64,000 nt of DNA from Hyperoodon ampullatus. Lineage: Eukaryota > Chordata > Mammalia > Artiodactyla > Ziphiidae. Where the stretch lies: assembly GCA_949752795.1 (NCBI GenBank), contig OX457064.1, forward strand, positions 37,444,368-37,508,367, in the 5' to 3' direction. The notes under the pieces are model-generated. The model saw nothing but the letters and a program-made list of their open reading frames with translations, did not search any database and was not told the origin of the DNA. A program made the translations under genes and the position numbers. This document shows, one piece after another, positions 48,151 through 60,319 of the stretch (positions are counted from its first letter, which is position 1; every line of letters begins with the position of its first letter).

Positions 48151-51149
48151 AAATACTTCTTAATTTAAGTTGCGCAGCCTCTATGAGCTTAGTTTCCTCA
48201 CTTTTTTTTTTTTACCACCAACTAAAAGGATCCTAGGGAGAAACAAAAGAAATACCATACATTTAAAGTTCAAAGCGCTTAACTGATATTCATGGAATGT
48301 TATTATTACTTTTTAAGATACATCCTTGTCCTCATTCCAACTGCTTCACCAGAAGGTCTAAATAAAAATTAGATGGGGCAAGAAATGACAGACATATGTT
48401 GTTTGTTTGTATATCACCTGATTCTCCTTTCAATATTAGCAAATGAAGTTTATGATTCATCTGAGTGAAAGCTAAGATACTATGGCCTGTCCTGTTGTAG
48501 GCCTGGGAAGAATCTGACTAAGGTGATCAATCCTCAGGATCAAGAGAAGAAATGAAAATGTGGCCAGACGGCTGGGAATGAGCTCTGAGTGCATTGTTAG
48601 AAGGTTCTGGATCCTCAGAATTTCTCAGCCTGGAGCTTTACCCCTGAAGTTTTTCACCTTCCTACCATTTCTTTGTTAAAATTTCCATCTTTGTATTTAA
48701 AGATGGACTTACTTATCAGACTTTTTATGATTTAAAATCTTTAAGTGTGTGGCTGTTACTTCTGAATGGCCCTAAGTGTTTCTTTGTGCTTGGAGGAGCC
48801 AACTTAGCCATTCACAGAGAGGCAGTCTCTCTATAAACGAACAGATTTCCACACGTGGGCTGTAATATATGCATAACACATTTCTCTTGGTGTTAATTTT
48901 GGTCTAACATCCTCCTGATGGTCTTGATTACCTTGGAGACTTACATCCTGTCTTCTGTATGTATGTAGTTGTTAGTCACTTCTACTAAGTTGTCGCACCA
49001 CCATTTCTCAAGAATGATAACAGAAGACACAATATTTCAATAACTGATTTTTCCTTTAACAAATGTTTATTCAACCTCCTGTTTCAAGGCACTTTGCTAA
49101 GGCTTAGCTGAATCTGAATCTCATGTAAAATGGAAAAATTCTGTGACGGTCCAACTAACTTTGTAGTAAAAATAACAGGAACCATTTCAAGATATTAATC
49201 AGAAGTTTTATTAATCTTATGTTTTTCTTTTAATTTATAAGTAAAAAGAAAATATCTTAATATAGCTTTCTTTAACTTGTTTTATTGTCCTTTTCCTTAA
49301 AATTGGAAATCCTAGAATACTGTTTATGGTCATTCATATTATTGATATGGCTACAACTCAAACACTATGTGAATCGAAAGCAATGGGCATACAAATATAC
49401 ATGGTGAGGCAGTGTGGCGATAAATGCCATTGGGGATAGCATATTAAGAGTGAAAAGTAATAGTGATAATTGTTTGAAAAACTGCAGTTGTTAAAGGCTT
49501 TATCCACTTTGCTTATTTTATTCATGGTGTGCTAATCAAATAGATGGAGGACTGGGCACTGAATCCATGTAAAAAATCTCATGTTGTGACAAATCTCAAG
49601 GCATCTGGTTAAGTCAGATATCTCCCTTTGTGAATTAAAATGAAACAAGAAGTGTTTTGCTCCTAAAATCTGTGCCCTAGTAGATAGGCTCCAACACAGA
49701 ATCAAACATCCCATCTAACTTTTCCAATGCCATGTTTCCAAAAGGAAATTACATTAAATTCCTCCATTCAAAATGCAAAAAGCAAGACATCCAAGAATGA
49801 GATTTCTAGCAGAATGTAACTTTAAATATATGGGTTTTTTTTTCCATTACTGGAGATATCAAACATTTTAAAAGCCTGTTCTTTCATACTTGGATTCCAG
49901 ATCATTATTTTTTTGGCCAAAAAGAAAGGTTTTCTGCATTCCTAAAATAATTAGGCAAGATTTCAAATCAAATTATCCAATTTCAAAGCTCTATTTTTCT
50001 CTCTAAAATGCCTGTTAGAGAAGGACTGCTGATGACTAAGCTTTGTGTCATTCTCATGGCTTTATTAGGAGAATGTTCTAAGTCCTTCACTTTCTATGTA
50101 ATCAGAACTATAATTTCTTCAGGTTATTTTAAGACCCAGCTATGGCTAAAGCAGGAAACTCAATTTTATTCTGAGCTCTAGACATGTCAACACAGCAGAG
50201 CAGGGCTCCAGCTATCCGGGCTATCTTCTTTAATAAACTGCCTAGTGCTTGGTATCCAACCAAGCTGTACTCCACATTCTGGGTATCAAGTAACTCTTTC
50301 CAAGACATTGAGGGTAGTTGGACCGTTATTTTGGAAAATGTGTGTTGACATATTATCACTATACAAATGAAGATCTTATTTGTCCAAAGAGTACTACTTA
50401 TGCTTCCTAGCATCAATTTGAAAACCATATTCAACAGAAGGGCAGTTGAGAAAAAAAGCAGAACAGAAAGCACTAACTACATATGTCTACTTAGTTCATC
50501 ACACTCCCTTAGAATTTTATAACAACCAATTCTATTTAAGCAGGCTGGTTGCTTCTAATTATGCTAAAATCTTTTCTGTGCTGGAAAGTGATATTAATAA
50601 TGAGTGACATTTCTGCAAGTAACAGGTAACCCACTTCTATAATTGTGAGCTCTATCTAAAGTAAAGAAGGGAGAATAAGATAGTATAATAAACTGTAAGT
50701 AAAAATCTGTAAGAGGTGGTTCTTCAGAATGAAAATTAAAACATAGCATCATTACTTTAGTATTTTGATGTACATCAAAAAGTCTCTCATAGGTATGTAT
50801 AAATCTATTACTGAGGTAATTTTATTAATACTTTCAATTTTAAGTTAACATACTGACATAAAAATAATTTCTTACTTTAAATTTATATATCATGGATTTT
50901 AAAAATTTCTCTTTAACTGGTAATTTTTATTCAGATTAAAATACTCTTATTACTTTTCTATGCTCCTACAACAACAAAGATTAGTTGAGCTTACAATCCT
51001 ATATGTATATGGTTATACATTTTGAAGTTTTTCCCACTCAACAATAGTCCTTTCTTCCAATTCTTCCATTCTTAATATATTCAGACATTACTTATTAATT
51101 TTAACGACATCTAACATTTCAGAGTATGGATTAAGGCAACTGATTTTTG
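48151..51149. other. No gene recognised
   Basis: The minus-strand frame 50129-50473 has a protein-like central part but no splice or start support. The rest is A+T-rich unique-looking DNA. Confidence 0.35.
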
Positions 51150-51640
51150 TATTATGCAATACTTAACCCACTTTCAATATTTCATTACTTTAAATAACAC
51201 TGCACATAAATACCCTAGTACACATATTCTTGTGCATTTGGACAAGTATTTCAGTACAGCATTTAAAGTGGAATTATTGGATTGCAGAGTATGTACATTT
51301 TTTACGTTGACAGTACTGCAATTTATGTACCTCCAAAATTTCACCAGTATGCTCTTCCACTAATATGAGGATGCCCTTTTCCTCTAAACCCTAATTAATA
51401 GATATTATGAGTCTTTTTATTTTTACTAGTATAATGAAAACAAAAGTGGCACCTCATTGATGTATTAATCAAGACTTAGACTGATCATCTACTCATTTAT
51501 TTATTGGCCATTTTTTATTCTTTTTCTGTGACTGTGTTCTTCACACATTTGACCATCTTTCTGCTGAGTTATTGATATTTTTAAGTTTATTTATAGTTTG
51601 TATTGGTACCTTATAGTTTAACCTCTTGAGTTTTAGATAC
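51150..51640 (-). repeat. Old L1 fragment
   Basis: 'ttaaataacactgcacataa', 'gtggaattattggattgcag', 'gtacctccaaaatttcacca' and 'ctgctgagttattgatattt' follow the antisense ORF2/3' region of an old L1. Confidence 0.65.
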
Positions 51641-52135
51641 ATGGTAACTCTTTTCCATCTGTCTGTCATTTAGTGAAACATAGTGGCATCATTTGTCATA
51701 TAAGTTGTTTCTGACTTAATGCCAAGTCAAACATCACTCTTTTTTTTTTTAACTCTCTATAGATAGGATTACACTGGAAGAGATATTTCCTAGAATGAGT
51801 TGTGATAATCTCACTCATAAGCTCATTAATATAGATAGAAATATTTTCCCCAACGCATAATATCTAAACTATAGTTTCTGCTAGCACCTTTTTCATTTTG
51901 GTCTATGAAGTAGGACCTCAAAACTAAGCTTGAGATTCATCCTACACAAAGTGTTTCTCAGTCACTTAACAGAGCCCACAAATGTGTATAAAACTAACAA
52001 ACCAGGCACTGGGCTTCTGGCCGTAAAGGTTCATCTTCCATCAGGTGGCAAGTGACACATTCCTCAACCTCATATACCTATCTCAATTCATATGGGAATA
52101 GCATTCTGGATGGCTGAAAGGTTTCTCTCAAAGTA
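51641..52135. other. Left flank of the mariner
   Basis: May hold the worn continuation of the L1. The TA used as mariner target is at 52134-52135. Confidence 0.4.
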
Positions 52136-52318
52136 TTGGGTTGGCCAAAAGGTTCATTCATTTTTTTCCCATAAGATGACTCTAGTAGCACTTAGTTGTC
52201 TTTAGCTTCATTCTAAACATTTTTGTTAGATTGTATGTGACAGCTGTCATATCAGTGTGCATTTAAAAAAAAGACATCAAAATTGGTGATTTTTTTTGTA
52301 GTCACCTTAATATTGAAG

Positions 52319-53545
52319 ATGGAAGAAAAAAAGCAACATTTTCAGCATGTTATGCTTTATTATTTCAAGAAAGGTAAAAATGCAACTGAAATGCAAAAAA
52401 AGATTTGTGCAGTGTATGGAGAAGGTGCTGTGACTGATCAAAGTGGTTTGCAAAGTTTTGTTCTGGAGATTTCTTGCTGGATGATGCTCCAGGTCAGGTA
52501 GACCAGTTGAAGTTGATAGCAATCAAGACATTAATTGAGAAAAATCAATGTTATACCACTCAGAAGACAGCTGACATACTCAAGATACCCAAATCAAGCA
52601 CTGAAAGTCATTTGTACCAGCGTGCTTATGTTCATCACTTTGATGTTTGGGTTCCACATAAGTTAAGCGAAAAAAAGCTTCTTGATCGTATTTCCACATG
52701 TGAATCCCTACTTAAACATAACAAAAACGTTCCATTTTTAAAGCAAATTGTGACAGGCGATGACAAATGGATACTGTACAATAATGTGGAATGGAAGAGA
52801 TCGTGGGGCAAGCGAAATGAACTACCACCAACCACGCCAAAGGCTGGTCTTCATCCAAAGAGGGTGATGTTGTGTATATGGTGGGATTGGAAGGGAGTCC
52901 TCTATTATGAGCTCCTTCCGGAAAACCAAACGATTAATTTCCACAAGTACTGCTCCCAACTAGACCAACTGAAAGCAGCACTAGACAAAAAGCATCCAGA
53001 ATTAGTCAATAGAAAACGCATCATCTTCCATCAGGATAACGCAAGACCGCATGTTTCTTTGATGACAAGGCAAAAACTGTTACAGCTTGGCTGGCAGGTT
53101 CTGATTCATCTGCCGTATTCACCAGACACTGCACCTTCAGATTTCCATTTATTTAGGTCTTTACAAAATTCTCTTAATGGAAAAAATTGCAATTCCTTGG
53201 AAGACTGTAAAAGACACCTGGGGCTTCCCTGGTGGTGCAGTGGTTGAGAGTCTGCCTGCCAATGCAGGGGACACAGGTTCGTGCCCCAGTCCAGGAGGAT
53301 CCCACATGCTGCGGAGCAGCTGGGCCTGTGAGCCATGGCAGCTGAGCCTGTGCATCCGGAGTTTGTGCTCCGCAAGGGTAGAGGCCACAGCAGTGAGAGG
53401 CCGCGTACTGAAAAAAAAAAAAAAAGACACCTGGAAACAGTTCTTTGCTCAAAAAGATAAAAAGTTTGGGGAAGATGGAAGTATGAAGTTGCCTGAAAAA
53501 TGGCAGAAGGTAGTGGAACAAAAGGGTGAATACGTTGTTCAATGA
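52319..53545 (+). pseudogene. Mariner transposase, frameshifted and SINE-interrupted
   Basis: The transposase would cut and paste the element at TA sites in the nucleus. The ATG at 52319 opens the N-terminal helix-turn-helix part in one frame. A shift near 52470-52500 moves the reading to the main frame (52474-53247). That frame keeps WVPHKL and the catalytic triad: D in TGDDKW (52759-52761), D in HQDNARPH (53035-53037) and D in YSPDTAPSD (53140-53142). The last two are separated by 34 residues, the DD34D spacing of mariners. A CHR SINE then splits the gene at 53222, and the C-terminal end (…LPEKWQKVVEQ…) continues in another frame to a stop at 53543-53545. An extra A in 'ggaaacag' just after the SINE seems to cause that last shift. 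The usual E after TGD is D here. The gene is non-functional as read. Confidence 0.92.
53222..53421 (+). repeat. CHR-2-type SINE inside the mariner
   Basis: 'ggcttccctggtggtgcagt' through 'gagaggccgcgtactg' with a short A tail. AAAAGACACCTGG lies at both sides (53209-53221 and 53422-53434), and the transposase text resumes exactly after it. The SINE is therefore younger than the mariner. Confidence 0.97.
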
Positions 53546-53620
53546 AGTTCTTGGTGAAAATGAAAAATGTGTCTTTTATTTTTACTTAAAACCTGAAGAC
53601 ACTTTTTGGCCAACCCAATA

Positions 53621-55339
53621 GTTTTTAAAATTCCAGTTTACAGTTTTACTCTCTTCAAAATAGATCAGATATATTCCTGCTTTTAAAAATGCCCACAGTT
53701 TGGAAGACACAGGGTCATCTTTGAGCCCATTGGTTACAGCACTGTGACACAGTGGTTCCATTAGGACTTATTAGGCACAATGGTTGGCCTTCATGGAATG
53801 AGGCTTAGTTCTACCTCTTCTTTCTCAATATTTGGGTTGGGGGTGGGTTCTTCTTGCTTGCTATTGTGCCTTGTGGCTGTGGGTAAGCCCCCTAGCTCTA
53901 GGACCCTACCCTGCCTTTTAATCTGTGTCTTCTGATCTCGGGTTTGAGAATCCAAAAAGCCAAATTTGTTATCACCCCTTCTAAAAATGATTACTTACAT
54001 TTACTGGGGTAACAAATTTCTTTGAGAATTACACAAGAATGGACAGTCTCCCAAGAAAAATGCACATGTACACAAATGTATTAGTGTTTGTACAATTTCA
54101 CAGGATTCAGGGACTGCCTAAAGCCCATTTATGGAACCTTGGGCTCTCCAGGTCCTTTTTCGATTCACCTCAAATCCCTGATTTTGGTTCAGATAGAAAA
54201 GTTCCCAAATAAGTGAGTCATTTATAAAAGTCAGTGTGGTTAGAGATGATAGATTCCAATAAAATGAGAGATTATGTGAAATCATAAGGAATAATGCCTT
54301 TTTAAATGCTCAATTAAGACATACAAAATATGTGAATATTTGTCTATGGTTAAATTTTCTCATGTTATTTCAAAAGGGAAAACGATGGAAAATATATGTA
54401 TACCATAATGGAAAATGTACTGTATAACACTGTAAATGTGAGCATGTGAGTATAAGAACTGAGAAAAGAAAATGAAGAGAATCATTTGTATTTTTAAAAC
54501 AAAAAAATTGCATTTCAGCCAGAAGAGCTGTCATTCCAACGTCTACTTCAGAAGTATAGTCAGGAGTTCCTTAGCATGTGAAAGAAGATTCTTGTCCTCA
54601 CTGCCCTGCTTCTTGTCAAATCAGCTTTAAAAACCCACTTTCCACCCTGCTGTCATAATCCTTGCAGGAAACAGATGGGTAAGAATGGAAGAAGAGAGGA
54701 ATAAAGGCCTTTTCTTTAATTAATCCTGGTTTCACTTGTACTCCTCAACCTGCAAGGTCTTGTCCCTAGAGGTTGACAATTGATCAAATTAGCAGTAAGA
54801 TAAGCCTGGTTGACAACAAGAGAACACCAAAGGCAGAACACAATGTCTAATGGATAATAGCTAATTCTTTAGAATAAATGTATAGAAGAACAATAAGAGC
54901 AGTTGTGCTAGACTCTGCGAGTGGGAGAGAGGAGGCATGGATGGTAGGAAATCACTCAAAGCAGTCACTGAATCTACAGAGCTGGCCCTTTCATTCATTT
55001 CCAAAGTTCTGGGTTCTTACCAAGTGCAAGTGATTGTGCTTTTACATGAACCTCTAAGTAGAGAGTAGCAAGGAAATAAAACATCCTCAGAACTCATTTT
55101 CATAATGCGTTCTTTGAGTTTTTATCATGCACAGAAACAAAGGCAGGTAGCTCATTTTCCAATCTCTAAAATACTGTATTGGGGCCTCCAAATGGACAGT
55201 GGGAGTTGTTGTTAGCCTTTAGATCTAAAGGCTAAGGTGTGAGGCTGGGGCTTGAGCTAGAGATTTGTGAGTTATCAGCATAGAGGTGATAGCTGAAACT
55301 GAGTAGAAGGAAGAGATCACTCCAGAAGAATGTATATGA
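53621..55339. other. No gene recognised
   Basis: A G-rich 'gggttgggggtggg' spot is at about 53834-53847. Otherwise unassigned, moderately A+T-rich. Confidence 0.35.
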
Positions 55340-55895
55340 CAATAATCATTTTTTAAAAACTTACTGTGGAAGGCATAATTGTAAGATGGTTCACATGACA
55401 TTCCCTACCTGGTGTTATTCCCATGATTATGTTAGGTTACCAGTAGATGTAATTAAGGTTAGTAATCAGTTGACTTTAAGATGGACTACCCAAGTGGGCC
55501 TAAACTAATCATATTGGAATTTTTATAAGAAGAGAGTTTTCTCCTGCTGGTAGAAGAATAAATCAGAGAGATTTGATACTTAAGAGGGATTCAACAAGAG
55601 GGAATTTCTTCATTGCTAAGGTAGAGGGGGCCACATGGAAGCACCTGAGAGTAGCCTCTAGTAGGTGAGAATGAACCCAACTGACAGCCAACAAAAAGCC
55701 AGGGGTCTCAGTCCTACAACCACAAGGAACTCAATCCTTCCAACAACCTGAACGAGCAAGAAGAGGGTCTTGAACTCCGGATGATAATGCAGCCCCAGGC
55801 AACATGCAGATTTCAGCCTTGGGTGCTCTGAGGATGCAGCTAACCTGTGCTTAGACTCCTGACCTATAGAAACTGAGAGGTAGTAAATTGATGTT
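55340..55895. repeat. Possible old LTR-type element, unassigned
   Basis: 'ggaaggcataattgtaagat', 'gactacccaagtgggcctaa' and 'tttttataagaagagagttt', with a later 'agactcctgacctatagaaa', resemble a common mammalian LTR-like repeat read on the plus strand. Its right end runs into the GGAA tract. No coding content. Confidence 0.45.
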
Positions 55896-55896
55896 G

Positions 55897-56070
55897 TGGA
55901 AGGAAGGAAGGAAGGAGAAAGGGAGGGAAGAAGGGAAGGGAGAAAGAGAGAGAAAGAAAGAGAGAGAGAGAGAAGGAAGAGAGGGAGAGAGGGAGGGAGG
56001 AAGGGAGGGAAGGAAGGAAGGAAGGAAGGAAGGAAGGAAAGAAGGAAGACAGGGACGGAGGAAGGGTGAG
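55897..56070. repeat. Purine-only (GGAA)n/(GA)n tract
   Basis: About 170 bases almost entirely of A and G on the plus strand, with pure GGAA runs at both ends and mixed GA units in the middle. The long serine/leucine/proline frames on the minus strand are artefacts of this tract. Confidence 0.95.
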
Positions 56071-59035
56071 CAGAAGGAAGATAGTCAGAAAGCAGTGAAA
56101 TGAAGCAGTCATGAAGGCAAAGCCTATCAATGCTCATAAGCACTTGGTGCTCTTCACATCATAACCTTTCCAAATATGTTTGTCTTTAAACATTAGAAAG
56201 TGAATTTTTGCATGTGTGAAGTCATCAATTTTGAGCCAAGAAATTAGGAATCAGACTGTATATTCATGTTTATTTAAAGAGAAATCAAAATTATAGAGAA
56301 CGCTGGCTGATATTTTTTCAGAGAAAGAAGGCTGAAATCTGATGTTGGTCTTTTAAAATAATCTTTCTATGTAATTTTTTACTATTATGCCAGAAGATGT
56401 TTCATTTTTCAGCTATGCCAGATCAGATGCTCAATTTACTATTCTAGAATTTCAACTTGACACACAAAGCACTCTCTAGGGCTCTTTTCTGAAGGGGTAG
56501 AGGAAGGTTGAGTTGGGCTTCTGTTAGTGTTTTCAGGTAAGTAGGTTACTGAGTAGGACTGTGAGGTAATATTCTCTTTTCTGGAAAGATACTACTCTAA
56601 TAACTTCAGCTACCCAGAACATACTAAAGACTCAAGCATTTGGCCTCTTATGGGCCAAACTACATTTTCTATGGATATGAACTTAACTGAATATATTTCA
56701 CACAAAAGAAATCCTTCCAAAGGATCTTTTAACCCTTGCTTTAGAAGCTAACGTAACAAGCATGATCATCTGATTTTTTATTCACTAACTATATTATAAA
56801 TAATAAATTTGGATAACATAATGTGGCCCACTAGAAGGAGGCCTGCAGGAGGACAAAGATTTTAAATCACAGCTGCAAATGCCACTTTTCTCTGAAAGAA
56901 ACAGCCCCCCAAAACCTTATGTGTTATTGAAGGATCTCTACATTTGAAGTATAACATAGTTAATATTCATAAAAATAATAATGTATCCTTAATAAAAAGA
57001 TCATGGAAAAGGAAGAGAAGCTCTTCCTTATTTCATTTAAATTAAAGATTGACTCTTAAAATACATTCTTTGCATATCTTTATGCTTAGATAATGCAGTA
57101 TAATGGGCTGAGAAACATATTCAATACAAAATTCAAAGGTTTGTGTGCAGTTTAAATATCAGCTGCTGTAAATGGATAATTTTCAGTTCATTCATTCATT
57201 TACTCATTCCACAAACATTCATTGAGTAATTTTTATTTGTGAAGCATTCTTCTAAGTCTTAGGTTTTCTTACTTGAATTTCCATGTCAGTTAATTCAGGG
57301 ATTCTATTTTTATCTTATAGATATTTTCTTCAAATGTTAATGAATGTGTTCAGGGATGGAACCAATTTTGTTCTCCAAAATTATAATGAATTTTTATCTC
57401 ATCCACAAAATAGAAGACTGATTAGCATCATTCTATTAACCGGCTACAAATTTTGGTCTAGAATATCATAGCCTGCAGGGTCCAACATATCTAGAATGTT
57501 ACCTCACACACCAGGTGCTAATACTTAGTCCTAGATTCCAAATAATACATCTAACACTGTGGCTTTAGAAATCTTTGCAAACTGGCTTTCACCAACTACA
57601 CAAGTAGCTAAATAAATTTTCATTCTCAGAGTACTGAATATTTGTGAATGACTGATGTGTTTTTGGCAAAGAAGTGAATACTTCAGTGAGGAACACTATA
57701 TTCAGCAATGAGATACACTTAACATATGAAAAAAAAATTCCATGCATTACATTTCAAAAGATTGGAATGAGAAAGAAAGAAAAAATACTGTTGTTATCTT
57801 GAGTGCAACATGTAGCTTTGGCATCATTTAAATATCACCCAGAGTAGGTGTAAAACTCAATAAAATATGACTTTAGAACCAATAACCAATGTAATCTCTC
57901 TCTCTTTTTAAAGTCTACCCACTATGAACTATAAACTGGGGTTAGAAAAAATTATGAGTAAAACAATTCCTAAGGACTCTGTAGCACTTAGTCCAAAATA
58001 CTGTTTTTTACTAAGAAAATTATTTTGATTTAAATGAATGTGCAAAAAAGACAGCTGGAAATGATTCCTTATCTTTTTAGCAGCTGATGTGCAGCAATAA
58101 TAGGTAATAATTATTGAGGTATTTACCAAGCTTTCTGCTTATTTATAATAATTTTTGTGATGGTGTTATTTAAACTGAAGTTTGTACTCTATTTATTAAT
58201 CCAAAATAAGATCTATTTTTAAAAAGTGAAATGCAATTATAAGTGAGATCTAGAAAATTCAAATGTAGTCACTGGGTGGATATAGAAAGAAAAAAATGAA
58301 GACTGATGATAAAACCTTACATTTCTAACAGTAAAATGATAATCTTCATTACTAAAAGAGAAATAATAACTGGTTCTAAGCTACAAAGAGTTTAGTACAG
58401 AGTCATATTTTTCCTTCTCTTCTATTTCTATTAGAAGAATGCCATGACTCTCGCTACAGGAAAATAAAAAAATTATTTAAATGCTTTAAACTATCAAATT
58501 AAGCTAGATAAATCATAACAATTAATGAATAATTCTTTGTAAACAGGTCTTTGTAAACAGGACCACAACGCTTTTGTGAAAAGGTAAGACGTTCAAAACC
58601 TGTCAGACGCAGCACAAGATTCAGAATAAAGTTAAAATAAGCTAGAACAGAATGAGTTTCTAAGCCTAAATATCAAGTATTATAAACTGACAGTATCAGA
58701 CCAACACATTACTGTGGCAATTTGCCTGCTGAATCAAAATTACTTTTGGTATACAAGAAAGACATAGTCTGTGGTCTGATCTGTTTCACGGAATTAAAAA
58801 GGCAAATCTCTGACATTTTTAGAACTAGTGGAGACCCTAACAGTAATCTAGGCAACCCCCTCATGGTTTATATATGCCAAGAGCAGTCAACTAAATAACC
58901 TACCTTCACACAAAGAATGGCAGATCCTGAGCTAAAACACCCAGAAAGTATATGCTCCTGAGACCAGACACTGGTGTTTCTTCATCAGTTTTACTATTCC
59001 TGAAATCTTTTAGTACCTTTACTAGGTTCATAAAA
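56071..59035. other. No gene recognised
   Basis: A worn LINE-like spot ('cattcattcatttactcatt') lies near 57190-57210. A 14-base unit, TCTTTGTAAACAGG, is doubled at 58534-58561. No exon candidates. Confidence 0.4.
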
Positions 59036-59048
59036 ATATGAATCAACA

Positions 59049-59238
59049 GGGCTTCCCTGGTGGCGCAGTGGTTGAGAGTCCGCCTGCCGATGCAGGGAAC
59101 GCAGGTTCATGCCCCGGTCCGGGAAGATTCCACGTGCCGCGGAGCGTCTAGGCCCGTGAGCCATAGCCGCTGAGCCTGCGCGTCCAGAGCCTGTGCTCCG
59201 CAACAGGAGAGGCCACAACAGTGAGAGGCCCGCGTACC

Positions 59239-59297
<59 letters not shown>
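59049..59297 (+). repeat. CHR-2-type SINE with A and TA tail
   Basis: 'gggcttccctggtggcgcag' through 'gaggcccgcgtaccgc', then 30 A and a TA run. ATATGAATCAACA (59036-59048) and ATATGAATGAACA (59298-59310) form the target duplication with one mismatch. Confidence 0.95.

Positions 59298-59301
<4 letters not shown>
59271..59301. repeat. (TA)15 microsatellite at the SINE tail
   Basis: Pure TA dinucleotides following directly on the A tail. Confidence 0.97.
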
Positions 59302-59304
<3 letters not shown>

Positions 59305-59310
59305 TGAACA

Positions 59311-59689
59311 GATAGACCAGTCTTCCCGATTTCATATCTACTATGTCATGCAATACTTAAATTGTTCCTGCATGCACTGGCACTAGAATTAGATTCAGTA
59401 TGTTTCTAGTATGCATGGAAAAATAAAAAGATAAAGAACCTTCTGTTCCTTCAGCATGCAAATGGTGCTTTCTGAAGACAAACTATCAGATATTGGTGTA
59501 GGACACTGAAGCACTTACGGAATTCTGAATTAAGAATATGAAAAATAGGTCATTTTATGGCTATTGCAACAGACAGTTTGGATGCACTATTCAAGTGGCC
59601 CCTGCCTAACCATTCATCCTTCCTCTCTGTTTTGTTGAAAATGCAGTGGCTATGCTAGCCTTCATTCTGAAAAGAGCCAAATATATATT
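59311..59689. other. Unassigned interval
   Basis: Unique-looking; nothing recognised. Confidence 0.35.
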
Positions 59690-59800
59690 TTAAACTTGGG
59701 CCCTTTGCACTGGTTTCCTTCTGCCTGGAATGCCTTTTCTTAGATCTTTGTATGGTTGGGCTCTTCTAGTTATTCATGCCTCACCTTAAAAGTCACTTCC
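59690..59800 (+). repeat. LINE 3' UTR scrap cut by the L1
   Basis: 'gggccctttgcactggtttc', 'cttctgcctggaatgccttt' and 'ctcaccttaaaagtcacttc' belong to an L2/L1ME-type 3' UTR that stops abruptly where the next element begins. Confidence 0.6.
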
Positions 59801-60319
59801 CTGGGGAGAGTTATGGTTACCAAGACGGTGTCATAAGTCATTCCTGACTCCTCTCCCAGTCAGAAGGAAAAAAACTTAACATCTATTCCAGAAGACAGCA
59901 CCAAGAGAATTCTAGAGCACAGGAGTGAGGCTGAAACACCCTCTGCACCTCAGAGACCAAGACAGACTGCATGAGAAGATAAGAGAAGCAGCTACACGTT
60001 GACCGCATTGCCCCTCCCACAGGCTAGCAAAGCACCACGCAGAGAAATCTCCCCTGAGCCTCCTGAGCCTCCAGTGGGAAAAGAGAATGCAGGGAGGACA
60101 AGGAGCCTCCCTTAACATTGTGAGTCACTTTGTGGGAGCCCCTACTCTGATCTCACACCATGACAACTGCAGGGAAATCTATGAGGCTCAATCACTGGGA
60201 ATCTCAATGTGATGGAGAATGGGGGAGGGGCTTGCACCAACCAGCACAGGAGTCTTGAAAGACTGAGTTTGTCCCTGCAGTGCCAAAGTGTTAATCTCAA
60301 CCAGCAGCTCTGCTCATCT

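Larger units (their letters stand above)
52136..53618 (+). mobile_element. Mariner transposon, full length, with SINE inside
   Basis: Both terminal inverted repeats are present: TTGGGTTGGCCAAAA at the left end and its complement (…TTTTTGGCCAACCCAA) at the right, flanked by TA on each side (52134-52135 and 53619-53620), the Tc1/mariner target. The span is 1483 bp. Removing the CHR SINE and one copy of its target duplication leaves about 1270 bp, the normal mariner size. The single gene is a decayed transposase. The ends match the mariner type common in cetartiodactyls. It cannot move by itself; its ends may still be bound by a related transposase. Confidence 0.95.

Noticed and set aside
53834..53847. 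G-quadruplex at a 'gggttgggggtggg' spot
   Set aside because: Only three G runs of useful length; a fourth is lacking within loop range.
55658..56143. 161-codon minus-strand frame rich in Ser, Leu and Pro
   Set aside because: It is the complement of the GGAA/GA tract and has no start or domain support.
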